Shown piece by piece: positions 54,494 through 64,000 of a DNA stretch of 64,000 nucleotides. Position 1 is the stretch's first letter. Each line of letters starts with the position of its first letter. The position numbers and the translations under genes are program-made. Source of the DNA: Leishmania martiniquensis (taxonomy: Eukaryota > Euglenozoa > Kinetoplastea > Trypanosomatida > Trypanosomatidae); NCBI RefSeq assembly GCF_017916325.1, contig NC_090160.1:470001-534000 (forward strand), read 5' to 3'. The notes below the pieces were generated by a model. That model did no database searches, was not told the origin of the DNA, and saw only the letters and a program-made list of their open reading frames with translations.

Positions 54494-56584
54494 TCATGGC
54501 AGCAGCCAGTCATCCTCGCAGAAGTCTGTCAGAGACAAGAAAGACACGTCGGCCACCGCCGTACTGGCAGTAGTGATGGCGGGGGTATCACCGTGGTGGG
54601 GGGTCGGTGACGGATTCACTGTCGGAGAAGGGGCTACCGGAGAGATGGAAGGAGAGGGGCAGGATGCTGAAGCGGCGAATAACTTCGAGGGCGGCTCACC
54701 CGAGGAGCTCGGCGAGCACGCCAGGTGCGCTTCACGCAGTGCCAATCCCGCGTGGATTGCAGACGCTGGTACAGTCGAAGCAGCGCTGCGCACCTCTCTG
54801 GTGATTTTCGGCGGCGCTACAGGGGCCGCCGCCTTCCGCTGCCGACGCGGCGGCACCGCGCCGGTGATTCTCTTCACTGGATTGATGCGGGCCAGGCGCG
54901 CGTGCCACCGCTGCTCCATACGGATGCGCCGCTGTGTCGCCTGTAGGCGCCGCTCCACGACCACTCGCTTCTTTAGCTCCTTCACAAGTGAGCCCCAGTG
55001 CAGGAGAACACCGCAGAGGGGGCACGGACATGGCTGGCATGGGATCAGCCGACGGTGTGTTGATATGGGCACCGGTGATGCTTGTGAAAGTGACGCGGGG
55101 CTGTTGTCCGCGCCATCTACAGCAGCGGCTGCCTCTGTCTCGGCATAGAGCATCCACACCGCCACGCAGCTCAGGTGGCAGCGCAGGGCGCAAAAGGGTG
55201 CGCGGCTGCAGTACACGACGCAGGAAGGCTGCAGCGGCAGCGCGCAAAGACTGCACGGCAGCAGTCCGTGATGGAGGAGCTCCTGCTCCTGCGCGTGTGC
55301 CCGTGCGAAGTCCACCTCTCGGTAGTCTGCAAAGCGCAGTGGGATGCGGGGCAGTGAGGCGGGTGCCGCCGCCGCGGAGGGAAGGCGGGCAGCCGTCACG
55401 CTGCCGTGATGCGCATCCTCTGCAAATGAGGTGGATGCGTTGCTGGCTGGGGGCAGAGGTGGATGCGACATCCCCCGCTGCGAAGATGGTGGCAGCGGAG
55501 GAGAGAGAGAGCGAGACGCCGCCCCGCTGCGGGCATTGCTGCCTGGACGTGCTTCCAAGGCTCCGTCAACTGTGCGCTCCTCGCTGCGGTAGCCGAGGAA
55601 AGCCGGCACGGACTCGGTGCGGACCCGCTGTGGTGATGGTGTGCGCGGCCCCCCTGAAGAGCCACAGTGGGAAGCAGATGGCTCCGTGCCCTCGCCGTCC
55701 GAGTCGGAGGCGAAGGAGGCGTGCAACCACTCGGACCGCGCCGCTTGGGACAACAACGATACATCATAGGGGCAGGAGTTGCCAGCAGTTGCGCCCATGC
55801 GGCCGCCCTCCGTCCCTTCCTCCCCCAGATCCACACCCCAGCCCACGCTTGGCAGTAGCAGGCACCGGTCGTGACTTAGGTGGGCGTCCTCGAAGGCCTG
55901 CCGCGTGGTGACCTCAACGTGGAACAAGAGCGACGGAGTGAGCGGGGGGAGAACCTGAGGGGCGGCCGTGATGATTGGGAGTGCCGCAGGCAGCGGAGCG
56001 TCCAGAAGGCTTCCTTGAGAGTCGAGCGCCGGCGGCGGTGTTGCACTCGTGTCTGACCGGCCGTGCACCGACGTGCTTCTTTGCGAATGTTGTTGCGTGC
56101 CCGCTCGTGGCGAATCAGCTCGCAAACCAGCACCCACGGCCAATGCGCCGCGACGCGCGGCCAAAAACGCCTCTGCCCTGGCTGTCGCATCTTGTAAGAG
56201 TACTGGTTCAAAGATGTGCAACGTCAGATCCAGCTGGCAGAAGAGGGAGGCGCGCACGAGTAGGTGCAGCGTGGCCACCGCATACGGAAGCCGCCGTAGG
56301 CCCGTGATGACGCCAATGGTATGCTTCAGTCGCGCGGATGCGGTCGGGTGCTGCCAGCACCACTCGAACTTCAGCGCGGCTCGATCGTCGGTGAAGCCCG
56401 AGACACAGCACACAATTGTCCACGGACGACCACGGCGGCTCGTGCGACGGGCACCGTTTACGAGCTCGCCATTGTGCTGCCGTAGCCGCCGCAGGGGATT
56501 CACAGTGTAGCCTATGTAAACGTCACCTTCGCACTGCGGGTCGAGGCTGGCCAGCAAGTACACGCAGTGGAAGCGCGTGTCCAT
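54494..56584 (-). CDS. SLX1: SLX1, structure-specific endonuclease catalytic subunit (GIY-YIG + RING)
   Basis: The protein has 696 residues. The N-terminal GIY-YIG nuclease is clear: FHCVYLLASLDPQCEG, DVYIGYTVNPLRRLRQHNGE, GARRTSRRGRPWTIVCCVSG, then ALKFEWCWQHP with the catalytic Glu at E74; the conserved Tyr9, Tyr23 and Arg residues are in place. A C-terminal RING-like domain has cysteine pairs at 444/447, 454/459 and 465/473 and CPCPLC at 519-524. SLX1 with its partner SLX4 cuts Holliday junctions, flaps and stalled forks; SLX4 is not in this window. Between the domains is a Ser/Pro/Gly-rich linker of about 280 residues, and there is a basic/Pro-rich C-terminal tail, so it is more than twice the usual 275-300 residues. 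The ATG at 56584 begins exactly at the conserved domain. Confidence 0.9.
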   Translation of the reverse strand: MDTRFHCVYLLASLDPQCEGDVYIGYTVNPLRRLRQHNGELVNGARRTSRRGRPWTIVCCVSGFTDDRAALKFEWCWQHPTASARLKHTIGVITGLRRLPYAVATLHLLVRASLFCQLDLTLHIFEPVLLQDATARAEAFLAARRGALAVGAGLRADSPRAGTQQHSQRSTSVHGRSDTSATPPPALDSQGSLLDAPLPAALPIITAAPQVLPPLTPSLLFHVEVTTRQAFEDAHLSHDRCLLLPSVGWGVDLGEEGTEGGRMGATAGNSCPYDVSLLSQAARSEWLHASFASDSDGEGTEPSASHCGSSGGPRTPSPQRVRTESVPAFLGYRSEERTVDGALEARPGSNARSGAASRSLSPPLPPSSQRGMSHPPLPPASNASTSFAEDAHHGSVTAARLPSAAAAPASLPRIPLRFADYREVDFARAHAQEQELLHHGLLPCSLCALPLQPSCVVYCSRAPFCALRCHLSCVAVWMLYAETEAAAAVDGADNSPASLSQASPVPISTHRRLIPCQPCPCPLCGVLLHWGSLVKELKKRVVVERRLQATQRRIRMEQRWHARLARINPVKRITGAVPPRRQRKAAAPVAPPKITREVRSAASTVPASAIHAGLALREAHLACSPSSSGEPPSKLFAASASCPSPSISPVAPSPTVNPSPTPHHGDTPAITTASTAVADVSFLSLTDFCEDDWLLP

Positions 56585-57610
56585 TAGCCGACGACGACTC
56601 CGCGCATGTAGGTGTGGAGTGCTAAGGGTGTGCTTTTATCTATATGCATCTGGGCATCGGTGTTGCCTCACCGCGAAGGTCGTCGTTGTATTGATTGCCA
56701 GCGTCGCACGCGGAGACTACGGGCGGTATCGGGGGGAAGGGAGGGGAAGATGATGTCCACATTAACGGAGACGGTGCCACTCGTGTGTAAAAGGCGGCTC
56801 CTCCCCAGCCGCCAATCCGCATATAATATATATATGGAGAGGAGAGGACGGATGAGTCCAACAGCAAAGAGCTCTCCAAACCAATCAGCGGGAACGTCGT
56901 GGCATCGCACGAGGCGCTTGAGCGTACGTCTTCAGCTCCTCCATGTCTACGGCTGAGGTTGAGGCTAAGAAGTATCGAGGGGCGGCACAGGGGGGAGGAG
57001 GAGGAGGAAGCAGACCGACACCGTCGTTGCCGTCGACCCTCCCACAGTCCTCGTAGTATATCCCTTCCTGATGCTCATCTGCGCATCGGATGAGTGGCGC
57101 GCTCAGCAGCGGCGCATCGATAGGCACATAACGCACAGCGCACCATGAGCTCCGCCTGCACGGACAGCCCACGTGCGCAGGCGTTTTCGAGAGAGGCACA
57201 CTACGGCTACAACACACATGTATACCCTCTCCCCGCCCACCCCTGCACATACACACACACACGCACGCACAGAGACGCTAATGACGTCGCATGAAGCCCA
57301 AGAAACATGCGGTAAATGGGAAGGCTAGAAAAAAATGGAGAGGGGCAGAGGCAGCGAGCATATATCGCATACACACACACACACCAAGAATGCACACAAT
57401 GGCACCATCAGCGAGCAAGCGGCATATCCTTTCGCGAGCACCACCACCGGCCTCTCGCGATTCACCGTGCGCACCAGCAGTCCCCCTCGGCCCCCCTCCC
57501 CGCCTCAACCTCCGGAAAAAAAAGAAACGCGGCTATCAGCACTCACCAGTCTTCATCGATACAACAGCATCGCCGCAGCCGCAGCCCCCCTCACGCGCCG
57601 CTGCTTCAGC
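56585..57610. other. Intercistronic region, SEC24 to SLX1
   Basis: About 1.0 kb with no convincing gene. It contains the SLX1 acceptor, an AT-rich stretch ATATAATATATATA (56821-56834) just upstream of it, and CA runs at 57247-57266 and 57371-57382. Confidence 0.65.
56717..56750 (-). promoter_or_regulatory. Polypyrimidine tract and GTAG acceptor for SLX1
   Basis: The minus strand has a TCTTCCCCTCCCTTCCCCCC tract at 56750-56731, then CCGCCCGTAG with the AG at 56717. Several ATGs lie between it and the CDS start. Confidence 0.55.
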
Positions 57611-60600
57611 TCACCAGCTGGACGCCTGACTCTGGATGGTGCGGTGCAGGTGTGTCAGGTACTCGTCATAGCCCATCTTGCTTGTGTCCACCTCCTCCTT
57701 GAGCTCCTTGAAAAAGGCGGTCTCAGAGCGCTCACCGTGGTGGATGACAATGAGGCGCCGCATGCCGTCCTCGCGCAACATGAGCGCGTATAAGACATTG
57801 CGCAGGCGTTCACTGAAGCACTCCTCGCCGGGCCCACCGGCCACGCACACAGAGGCTGCGTCAGGGGTGCCGAACAGCGCATTCGAGATCTTCGGCGGAA
57901 CATTTTCGCCAATCCACATATACACAAGCCGCGCTTGCTCGTCACACAGCACGTACGTCCCATCCCGCGCGACGCTGTCGTAAAGTAGCTGGCGATGTTG
58001 CGGCAGGATGCAGTGCCCCGTCACCTCGTCCAGCGTGCCGATCGCAGGGTCACTCTCCAAGTCGTCCAAGCAGAAGAGGGAGGGGTACAAATAGTTGAGT
58101 AGCTTGTGCGCCGGCATTGCCACGAGGTCGAATATGCTGGCCGTGCGGTGGTCAATGTGTACAATGGTGCCCTCCGTCAGGGCCTCGGACTTCATCAGGC
58201 ACAGCAGGTAGACCGGGAGCAGCTTCAGCCGCGGCGGCATCAGAAGGGTATTCCGCTTCTCACGGACGGGGGTCTTGACGTCCTCGTACTCGCTATTCGG
58301 CCTCTCGGTAGCGCAGTACTGGCGGTAGCACGAGAAGGCCTTGATGAGGCGATCCGTCATCCCCTGGCGCGCCTGCCGTGGTCCTTTGTTCACCGCCTCT
58401 GTCAGTGTATCCTGGATAAAGCCAAACAGGACTGCTTCCAGGTCCATGTTGCGGAAGAGAACCGTGAGAGAGGAGGCAACGCGCAATCGGCAAGACTGCA
58501 CCCGCACCCGGCGGTGGCCAGAGCGCGTGGTGTAGAGCAGCGCCACCTGGAAGTGGGCATAGTTGTCCTTCGGCAGACTGCCCTCATGCGCAAACTCCAC
58601 GAAGAAGGCGGAGGCGCCCGTGATGCTGGCCAGGTCCATGTCCTGCACCGTCTGAGAGAAGTAGTGGCCTCGGTAGCGCTGCACGCGGAGGCCGGTGCTG
58701 CACCGGACGCGCAGGATACCAGAGTACCCGGCCTCCTCCGTCAGAAGCTGCTGCATATAGGCACTCACCTTGGTGTTGTCGATCAGTGGGTCGTAGTTGC
58801 TAAAGAGGAAGACGCGGCCGTTCGTTACGTGGCACAGGTTGGACAGCGTCACTAGCTCACAGTATCCCGTGGCAAACATGAACAAGTCAAACGAAATCTG
58901 CTGCCGTGCCGCCGAGGATGCCGTCGCCGTCCAGAAGCCTTCGATGGGCCGCAGCAGCTCTTTCTCACGATCTGTGCCGTAGAGCTTGTGTTGTTCGCGT
59001 AGCACAATGTGCCCCATGCCGCGCTGCGGGTGCCGGCTCGCGCACATGATCACACGTCCGCCGTGCTGCCCCGCCAATACCAGCGTAGCCGCCTTGACCG
59101 CAGCGCCGAGCACGCAGTCCGACTCGTCCGCGTCGACAGCCAGACGCGGCAGCCGACTCAGGAAGCTCTCCAGGTGCTCGAGCTCCGCCCCCACCTCCAT
59201 CCAGCACAGGCTGGTGAAGGGCAGAGGCACGAACGGGTGCTCGACGTCCGGCACGCACAGCTGCGGCATGTCTGGGTGGCGAAAGTCATAGAAGTGCAGC
59301 TGCGAGGCGAATGTGATGAAGGACACTTTGCACTCCGGCGTCGTCTCCGCCATGCGCCGCAGGGCAACCCGAATGGCCGCTGCGTAGTCCGCAAGAAAGC
59401 GATTCCCCGCGTCGCGCGAGATATCGATGAGGAAGAGGTGATGCAGCGGCCGGCTCGGCAGCACGACGTTGTCCTCGGTGCGCAGCGAGTACTCTGGGAA
59501 GTCGTCGACGTCGAACTCCACACTACCGAAGCTCATCTCCGGGCGATCCACCATGCCGACACGGCGCCCCATTCCGTCCACAGCGTTGAAGTCCTCGTCC
59601 GCAATTTCATTGGCAACCTCACAGAGCGGGCACTCCCACTTACGGCCCATCTCGAGAAGGCGAGCGTGGCAGCTCATGTAGCCGCGGCAGCGGTGGCAGC
59701 GCACAGGCGGCTTCGGCTGCTTTACCAGCGGCACCGTCTCCTTATTGTGAAGTGGTTGACACAGCGGTGCGAGGATGGCGCCGAACGGGACGTGACTGTC
59801 CCTCACTAGTCGCTCCTCACCAGGCGCGCACAGCATGGACGGGCGAAAGAACTTTGAGTTCGCGTTGCCGTTGTCAAGGCCGACAAAGTCTACCGTGGCG
59901 TAGGGCGGCTCGTTCGTGCACGTGAGATACTCGACTGGAGCGCCGTTGTTGCGCTGGATGCTGCGCTCCGGGTTCGGCACGGCGCGCACATTCACAATGC
60001 GCGCCGGCGGCTGTCGAGCCAAGGCACGCAGCGGGCGGCTGGTGCCGCGAGTCCCGCTCCCCGGCAGGGAGTCACTGTACTCCTGCGTCGGTTGCGGCTG
60101 CGGCTGCTGCGCTGATGGCTCGGGCCTTGCCGAAAAGGGGGCTGAGCACTGGGCACTAGCAGCCGCAGCTGAGGTCGGGGCGCCGCGTGGTGGCGGATAG
60201 GCAGAGGCCGGTGCTGGCGGTGCCGGCGCGGGGGCTGCGTCAGCGGCCTTATAGCCGTAAGGACCGTATCCGGCCGCAGGCGGCGCAGATGGATGAAAAG
60301 ATGCCGCGCGCTGAGGTGAGCCTTGCGGGCCAGTGGTGGCGCTGCCAGGGCTGCCGCCGTAGGGGTACGCAGAGGCTGCTGCCGCGGTAGTCATGTACCC
60401 GTAGCTGTCATAGCTGTGCGAAGAGGGTGCTATGGGAGCGGGCTGCTGCGGAGGCGCCGCAGTCTGCTGGGTGGCACCGTGGTAGTAGGGCGCCTGCGTC
60501 CCATAGGCCTGACTGGGGTCGCTATACGGCCCCGAGGCCGGCGCGGTTCCGGCAGCCGCAGCGGGCCCATAGGCCCTGTAGCCGCCATATTCGCCCTCGT

Positions 60601-60634
60601 ACAGGTTCGGTGACTGACCTGCAGGGTGGTACAT
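57611..60634 (-). CDS. SEC24: SEC24, cargo-binding subunit of the COPII coat
   Basis: The protein has 1,007 residues. The first 200 residues are Pro/Ala/Gly/Tyr-rich and disordered, as in other SEC24 proteins. The zinc finger follows: CHRCRGYMSC at 313-322 and CPLCEVANE at 335-343 (C313, C316, C335, C338). Next comes the trunk (LHHLFLIDISRDAGNRFLAD and similar), then beta-sandwich and helical parts, and a gelsolin-like C-terminal domain (ARLVYMWIGENVPPKISNAL). SEC23/SEC24 heterodimers are recruited by SAR1 to ER exit sites, and SEC24 selects cargo. Length and domain order are typical. The start at 60634 is the first ATG after the acceptor at 60681. It is not linked functionally to its neighbours. 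Confidence 0.92.
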   Translation of the reverse strand: MYHPAGQSPNLYEGEYGGYRAYGPAAAAGTAPASGPYSDPSQAYGTQAPYYHGATQQTAAPPQQPAPIAPSSHSYDSYGYMTTAAAASAYPYGGSPGSATTGPQGSPQRAASFHPSAPPAAGYGPYGYKAADAAPAPAPPAPASAYPPPRGAPTSAAAASAQCSAPFSARPEPSAQQPQPQPTQEYSDSLPGSGTRGTSRPLRALARQPPARIVNVRAVPNPERSIQRNNGAPVEYLTCTNEPPYATVDFVGLDNGNANSKFFRPSMLCAPGEERLVRDSHVPFGAILAPLCQPLHNKETVPLVKQPKPPVRCHRCRGYMSCHARLLEMGRKWECPLCEVANEIADEDFNAVDGMGRRVGMVDRPEMSFGSVEFDVDDFPEYSLRTEDNVVLPSRPLHHLFLIDISRDAGNRFLADYAAAIRVALRRMAETTPECKVSFITFASQLHFYDFRHPDMPQLCVPDVEHPFVPLPFTSLCWMEVGAELEHLESFLSRLPRLAVDADESDCVLGAAVKAATLVLAGQHGGRVIMCASRHPQRGMGHIVLREQHKLYGTDREKELLRPIEGFWTATASSAARQQISFDLFMFATGYCELVTLSNLCHVTNGRVFLFSNYDPLIDNTKVSAYMQQLLTEEAGYSGILRVRCSTGLRVQRYRGHYFSQTVQDMDLASITGASAFFVEFAHEGSLPKDNYAHFQVALLYTTRSGHRRVRVQSCRLRVASSLTVLFRNMDLEAVLFGFIQDTLTEAVNKGPRQARQGMTDRLIKAFSCYRQYCATERPNSEYEDVKTPVREKRNTLLMPPRLKLLPVYLLCLMKSEALTEGTIVHIDHRTASIFDLVAMPAHKLLNYLYPSLFCLDDLESDPAIGTLDEVTGHCILPQHRQLLYDSVARDGTYVLCDEQARLVYMWIGENVPPKISNALFGTPDAASVCVAGGPGEECFSERLRNVLYALMLREDGMRRLIVIHHGERSETAFFKELKEEVDTSKMGYDEYLTHLHRTIQSQASSW

Positions 60635-62024
60635 CGTGCCGCGAGCACACGGAGACGTGCCGTTGTGGAAAGGGGAATGGCTTGTGTGCACAGAGAGGAA
60701 GGGGAGAGAGATGTGCCGAGTGGACGAGTGTGCGGCAGCGGGTGTCTCACGTACGCCTATGGATACTGCCGTGGCAAGGCGAGTGCGCGCGCGACGTGTG
60801 TGGCGTGCGTGAAAGGGGGGAGGGAGGTGGAGGTGGAAGGGGGGTTGCACAGACGCGAGCAGTGAAACGCAAAGAGAGGGCGAAAATCTGTGCAAGATCA
60901 AAGGTCATGATGAGGGACGAGCTGAGCGCCCCCGCGGAGGGCAGTCACGGCTGCGCATCGGTGACCTTCACGTGCACATACACCAGGCCCGCACACGGAA
61001 GCGTACGCGCATGATTAGACACAAGCTGTGATAGGCTTGCTGCCGATACGGAAGGGGCAGAGGGAGGCGTTTGTAAAGCGTCGGCGAGAGGCGGAAACAG
61101 TGTCGAGAGGAAGAGATATGAGGAGCGAGGGGGAGTCGTGTGGCGTATGTGGCGTGCGCGCGCGCAAGTCCGCAGAGAGCCCCCACTCTGCGAAGGGGTA
61201 AAACATCGACTAACGAAGACGAGAGACAGCAACGAAGGCGGCATCACCGTAGAGGAGGCAGAGGGAATCATACAAGAACGATGGGCAGTGCACAGATGCG
61301 CGTGTGCGGGAGGGCATCACCCACCCCCGCATCAGCCTGCCGTCGAGTGAGCAGCGGTAGCAAAAGGCCCTCCACAAGTCACTTGCAGGCACGCAATAAG
61401 AGAGCCCAAGATGCGCGCACACATAAATATATATATGTGCGTGTACGCACGTGCGCGTTAGTCCAGGTTCCGTTCGTTTCTGCGCGCCCGATGCCAGCCA
61501 CACTGTGTTGTCTGTACGTGTTGGTTGCTCTGCTCAGCTCAGCTCAGCTCGGCTTAAGGAAGACGCACCGGCGACAACACCCCCCCGCCCTCCCCTCAGG
61601 TGAAAGGGCGAGAGGGGGAAGCCAAAGGGTGGTTGAGAATGTGTGGTGCGCCGTATATCGAAGAAGGGGGAGGGGGGAGGCCAACACTTCGTCGAAAGGG
61701 GAGCAAAAAGGGGTAAGCAGAATCGTTACATCGATCGAGTACACGAGAGGGTGGGCATCATAGGCGCGGAGAGGTGTCGCCGAGGACATCGAAGAGCTCT
61801 TGCCATGGCCTCTCGTACCACCTCCGCTGCTGCAAACAGCACCTGCCCCCGTGCTGCTCTCACCGTTTCTCTCTCCATGCATATATGTATTGTACATGAA
61901 TTTGGCCATCGCCTGGTTCACTATGCCACCACAGCAAAGCTCCACGGTGCACACACACACACACGTTCCCAGAATCGTCGGGTCGTTGGGCATTGGGGGG
62001 GGGGCAACAGCAAGGAGGACGACG
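60635..62024. other. Intercistronic region upstream of SEC24
   Basis: About 1.4 kb with no convincing gene. It contains the SEC24 acceptor, a near-palindromic TA element (61417-61442), a CA run at 61948-61962 and a G9 run near 61996. It includes the 3' flank of the truncated gene at the right edge. Confidence 0.65.
60681..60711 (-). promoter_or_regulatory. Polypyrimidine tract and CAAG acceptor for SEC24
   Basis: The minus strand reads CTCTCTCCCCTTCCTCTCTG, then TGCACACAAG with the AG at 60681. No ATG intervenes before the SEC24 start, so the 5' UTR would be about 46 nt. Confidence 0.65.
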
Positions 62025-64000
62025 CTACACCTCTGTGTCACGGCTATCGCCACGCAGCATGACGTAGGTCGGTGGCTGAGCGGCAGCGCCGAGGACGATA
62101 ACCTTGAACAGTGACTCGTACCGAAGATCGGAGAACTCAGCAAAGGTGGCGCGCACTTCAAGGCGGCCGCACTCACCGCCCAAAGACGCCGCCGGGACGA
62201 CACCCTCAAGTGGGCAGAGCGAGAACCGCGCCGGCTCATCCACGTACGTGAGGTCAGGACGGCCCTCCGCCGGCGGCGCCACGGCAGGCATCTCCACGGC
62301 AGCCTTCACCTTGCGCGTAATGGAGTCGCACTCGCGCTGGTTAGCCGAGACGCCGAGGCGCGTCACGGTCGTATTAGCCAGCAAAAGGCGCTGCGACGCC
62401 ACAGGCGAGACGGCGGCCGTGCCACCGTAGCCCGTGCCCTGCTGCTGAAGGCGGAACGTGCGCATTATTTCCTCGTCGGCGTCGGTGACAGGGCGGATTT
62501 GGAAGGACACTGAGACGGGACTTCGGTTGAGCAGCGCAAACGTCTGCGTGTAGGCCACCTGCTGGCGGCCGTCGTGGTGCTGCTGGCCTGGGCGGAACCA
62601 CACCACGCCAGGACTACACGCCAGCGAAGGCGTGGTGAGGGGCACGCGGAGAGGAAGAAGCTGACAAGGCGCCGGGATGCAGTCGCTCGGTGAGGCGCAC
62701 GCCGCTTCAGTCGATCCGAAGGTCGGCAGGAACTGAACCCTCAGCAGCCCCTCCACCGCAGGCGCCTTGTGTGGCGCCGGGGGCAGCGGCGATGCGGCGC
62801 GGAGAGATACGCACGCTTCTCGCCACGCAGAGCCTCCGGTGTCCACCTCGATCTGCACGTCCAGCGCGTCCATGCTGTCTAGCGTGTACTCATGCTCTGC
62901 AGCGCGCGCCGCGGCCATCATCGGCGCAGCCGCAAACAATTCCGTCGCCGCATCGTGGCCGGAGCGCCACCGGGCACACCGAACGATAGAGAACAAGCTT
63001 GCACCACCGCTGCTATTCGCGGCGGGCAGAGATAGGGTAAAGCGCAGTGGCGAACTGTTGCAGTTGGTCAGCCTAATCGTCTGCTTGCAGAGGGGCACGC
63101 CCACGGCTCCTGCCGCTGCCCCTTCGTCCCTTTGCCGCGCGGTTGGGAAGTGGACACAGCGCTCGGACGGCTCGATAGCCAAGTGCGGTTTACCGCACCG
63201 CGCTCGCAAGCGCAGCTCGATCGGTATGAAGTACTTGCGGCTCGCTTCCTGTAGGAAGCGGCGGCGACTTTCCATGAAGGCCAAAAGCTCCTGCCGCTCC
63301 TCCGCCTCCCGCTGTAGCACGTCCACTGATGGAAGGGATTCGGGCCGCGGCGAGGTGGCAGTTACCCTGCCGCTGCCTCCACAGCTGTCGGAGTCGTCGC
63401 TGTCGCTATCAGCGCTACGATCCGCCGGCTTGGAAGCAGCGGTGTTGGCGACAAGTGCACCACCCGCCGCTGCCGCGCGGTCGAGCATGCGCTGCGCTGC
63501 CTCACAGGGCCACATCACGCGACCGGCGCGCACAACTCGACCGCCTGGCCGGGTACGCAGTGGCCGCATCACAGTCAGCTGCGCCACCGACAGGCTGGAT
63601 CTGGATGGGCCGCCCGTTGCAGCCGCCGATTCGCCCGTTGAGGCTGCTCCAGTGATGGGGCGAGCCACACGCTGGGACGGGTAACGGTCCGCGTAGCGAG
63701 CGTAGAATTCGTCGACAAGGAAGACGTCGTTCAACTCACTGCGTGCCAGGATAGCGTGGATGCACACGCTGCCCTCCCACCAATGATCGGACGGAGGCAG
63801 CATTGCCTCCTCGCCGTCTCCATCGCTTTCGCTACCGTCCGCCGCACGGGTGGAGGAGCAGCCCTTCGTGCTCGCGCGGCCGTAGCCCTTGCCATCATTG
63901 GAGGTGGCACAGCGCGACGACCTACCGAGGTCCTTGTCATCGTCCGCGCTTGTCTCCTCTGTGAGCTTCGCCGATGGGGTGAACTCTAGCAGCACATCGC
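62025..64000 (-). CDS. Uncharacterised protein with possible ASH/MSP-like modules, 5' end outside the window
   Basis: The frame is open from the right edge to the stop at 62025, giving at least 657 codons, so the start codon lies beyond base 64000. I do not recognise the protein family. Two segments look like immunoglobulin-fold ASH/MSP-type strands: KQTIRLTNCNSSPLRFTLSL and AYTQTFALLNRSPVSVSFQI. A third follows near the end, ECGRLEVRATFAEFSDLRYE. Such repeats are common in flagellar axoneme proteins of the HYDIN/CFAP type, so a flagellar role is possible but speculative. A Glu/Arg-rich helix (REAEERQELLAFMESRRRFL) precedes the first module. Acidic Ser/Asp-rich stretches (e.g. DRSADSDSDDSDSCGG) lie further upstream. 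Confidence 0.5.
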   Translation of the reverse strand, partial: DVLLEFTPSAKLTEETSADDDKDLGRSSRCATSNDGKGYGRASTKGCSSTRAADGSESDGDGEEAMLPPSDHWWEGSVCIHAILARSELNDVFLVDEFYARYADRYPSQRVARPITGAASTGESAAATGGPSRSSLSVAQLTVMRPLRTRPGGRVVRAGRVMWPCEAAQRMLDRAAAAGGALVANTAASKPADRSADSDSDDSDSCGGSGRVTATSPRPESLPSVDVLQREAEERQELLAFMESRRRFLQEASRKYFIPIELRLRARCGKPHLAIEPSERCVHFPTARQRDEGAAAGAVGVPLCKQTIRLTNCNSSPLRFTLSLPAANSSGGASLFSIVRCARWRSGHDAATELFAAAPMMAAARAAEHEYTLDSMDALDVQIEVDTGGSAWREACVSLRAASPLPPAPHKAPAVEGLLRVQFLPTFGSTEAACASPSDCIPAPCQLLPLRVPLTTPSLACSPGVVWFRPGQQHHDGRQQVAYTQTFALLNRSPVSVSFQIRPVTDADEEIMRTFRLQQQGTGYGGTAAVSPVASQRLLLANTTVTRLGVSANQRECDSITRKVKAAVEMPAVAPPAEGRPDLTYVDEPARFSLCPLEGVVPAASLGGECGRLEVRATFAEFSDLRYESLFKVIVLGAAAQPPTYVMLRGDSRDTEV

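Noticed and set aside
53686..54513. N-terminal extension of the Dicer-like ORF by 276 residues.
   Set aside because: It is encoded by UTR and polypyrimidine sequence, overlaps the SLX1 3' end and lies upstream of the acceptor at 53822.
1..64000. Strand-switch region or transcription start domain.
   Set aside because: All supported genes, including both edge-truncated ones, are on the minus strand, so no divergent or convergent switch is present.
1..64000. CRISPR array, prokaryotic operon features or ribosome binding sites.
   Set aside because: Repeats are simple microsatellites or single inverted repeats, and gene content and architecture are eukaryotic (kinetoplastid).

Overview
The window is GC-rich nuclear DNA from a trypanosomatid of the Leishmania group. 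All sixteen recognisable protein genes lie on the minus strand with no introns. They are separated by 0.5-2.8 kb spacers that carry polypyrimidine tracts followed by AG trans-splice acceptors, GT/CA microsatellites and purine-rich runs. Several proteins carry long Ala/Ser/Gly-rich insertions. This fits one stretch of a polycistronic transcription unit read from high to low coordinates. No tRNA, rRNA, CRISPR array or strand switch was found.

Layout in the direction of transcription (right to left): a 5'-truncated protein with possible immunoglobulin-like modules (62025-64000); SEC24 of the COPII coat (57611-60634); SLX1, a GIY-YIG plus RING structure-specific nuclease (54494-56584); a Dicer-like protein with a C-terminal RNase III domain (49501-53685); the PP2A catalytic subunit (47528-48481); the RNA polymerase subunit RPB10 (46165-46419); a small PPP4R2-like phosphatase regulator (44373-45131), with a GC-rich SIDER-like block in its 3' flank; a PRP38-like splicing protein (40986-42959); NPL4, the p97/Cdc48 cofactor (38756-40039); a cullin (34599-37769); a BSD-like coiled-coil protein (31936-33492); two adjacent Mios/Sea4-type GATOR2 proteins (22414-29115 and 15856-21477); a 2,091-residue PPR-like protein (8925-15200); a CCCH zinc-finger protein (6131-7975); UTP4/Cirhin of the small-subunit processome (2404-5565); and the N-terminal part of a cytosine-C5 DNA methyltransferase running off the left edge (1-1281).

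The genes do not form a pathway operon, as is normal in trypanosomatids. Functional pairs do stand out: two GATOR2-type proteins side by side, PP2A-C near a PP4R2-like protein, and NPL4 next to a cullin (ubiquitin/p97 axis). The Dicer-like gene is the most telling one. Its C-terminal RNase III domain keeps all four catalytic acids, which suggests an RNAi-competent lineage such as Leishmania (Viannia) or a related Leishmaniinae genus. A perfect 46-bp inverted repeat at 1984-2105 would form a long double-stranded RNA hairpin in the same polycistron. Starts were chosen as the first in-frame ATG downstream of a plausible trans-splice acceptor.
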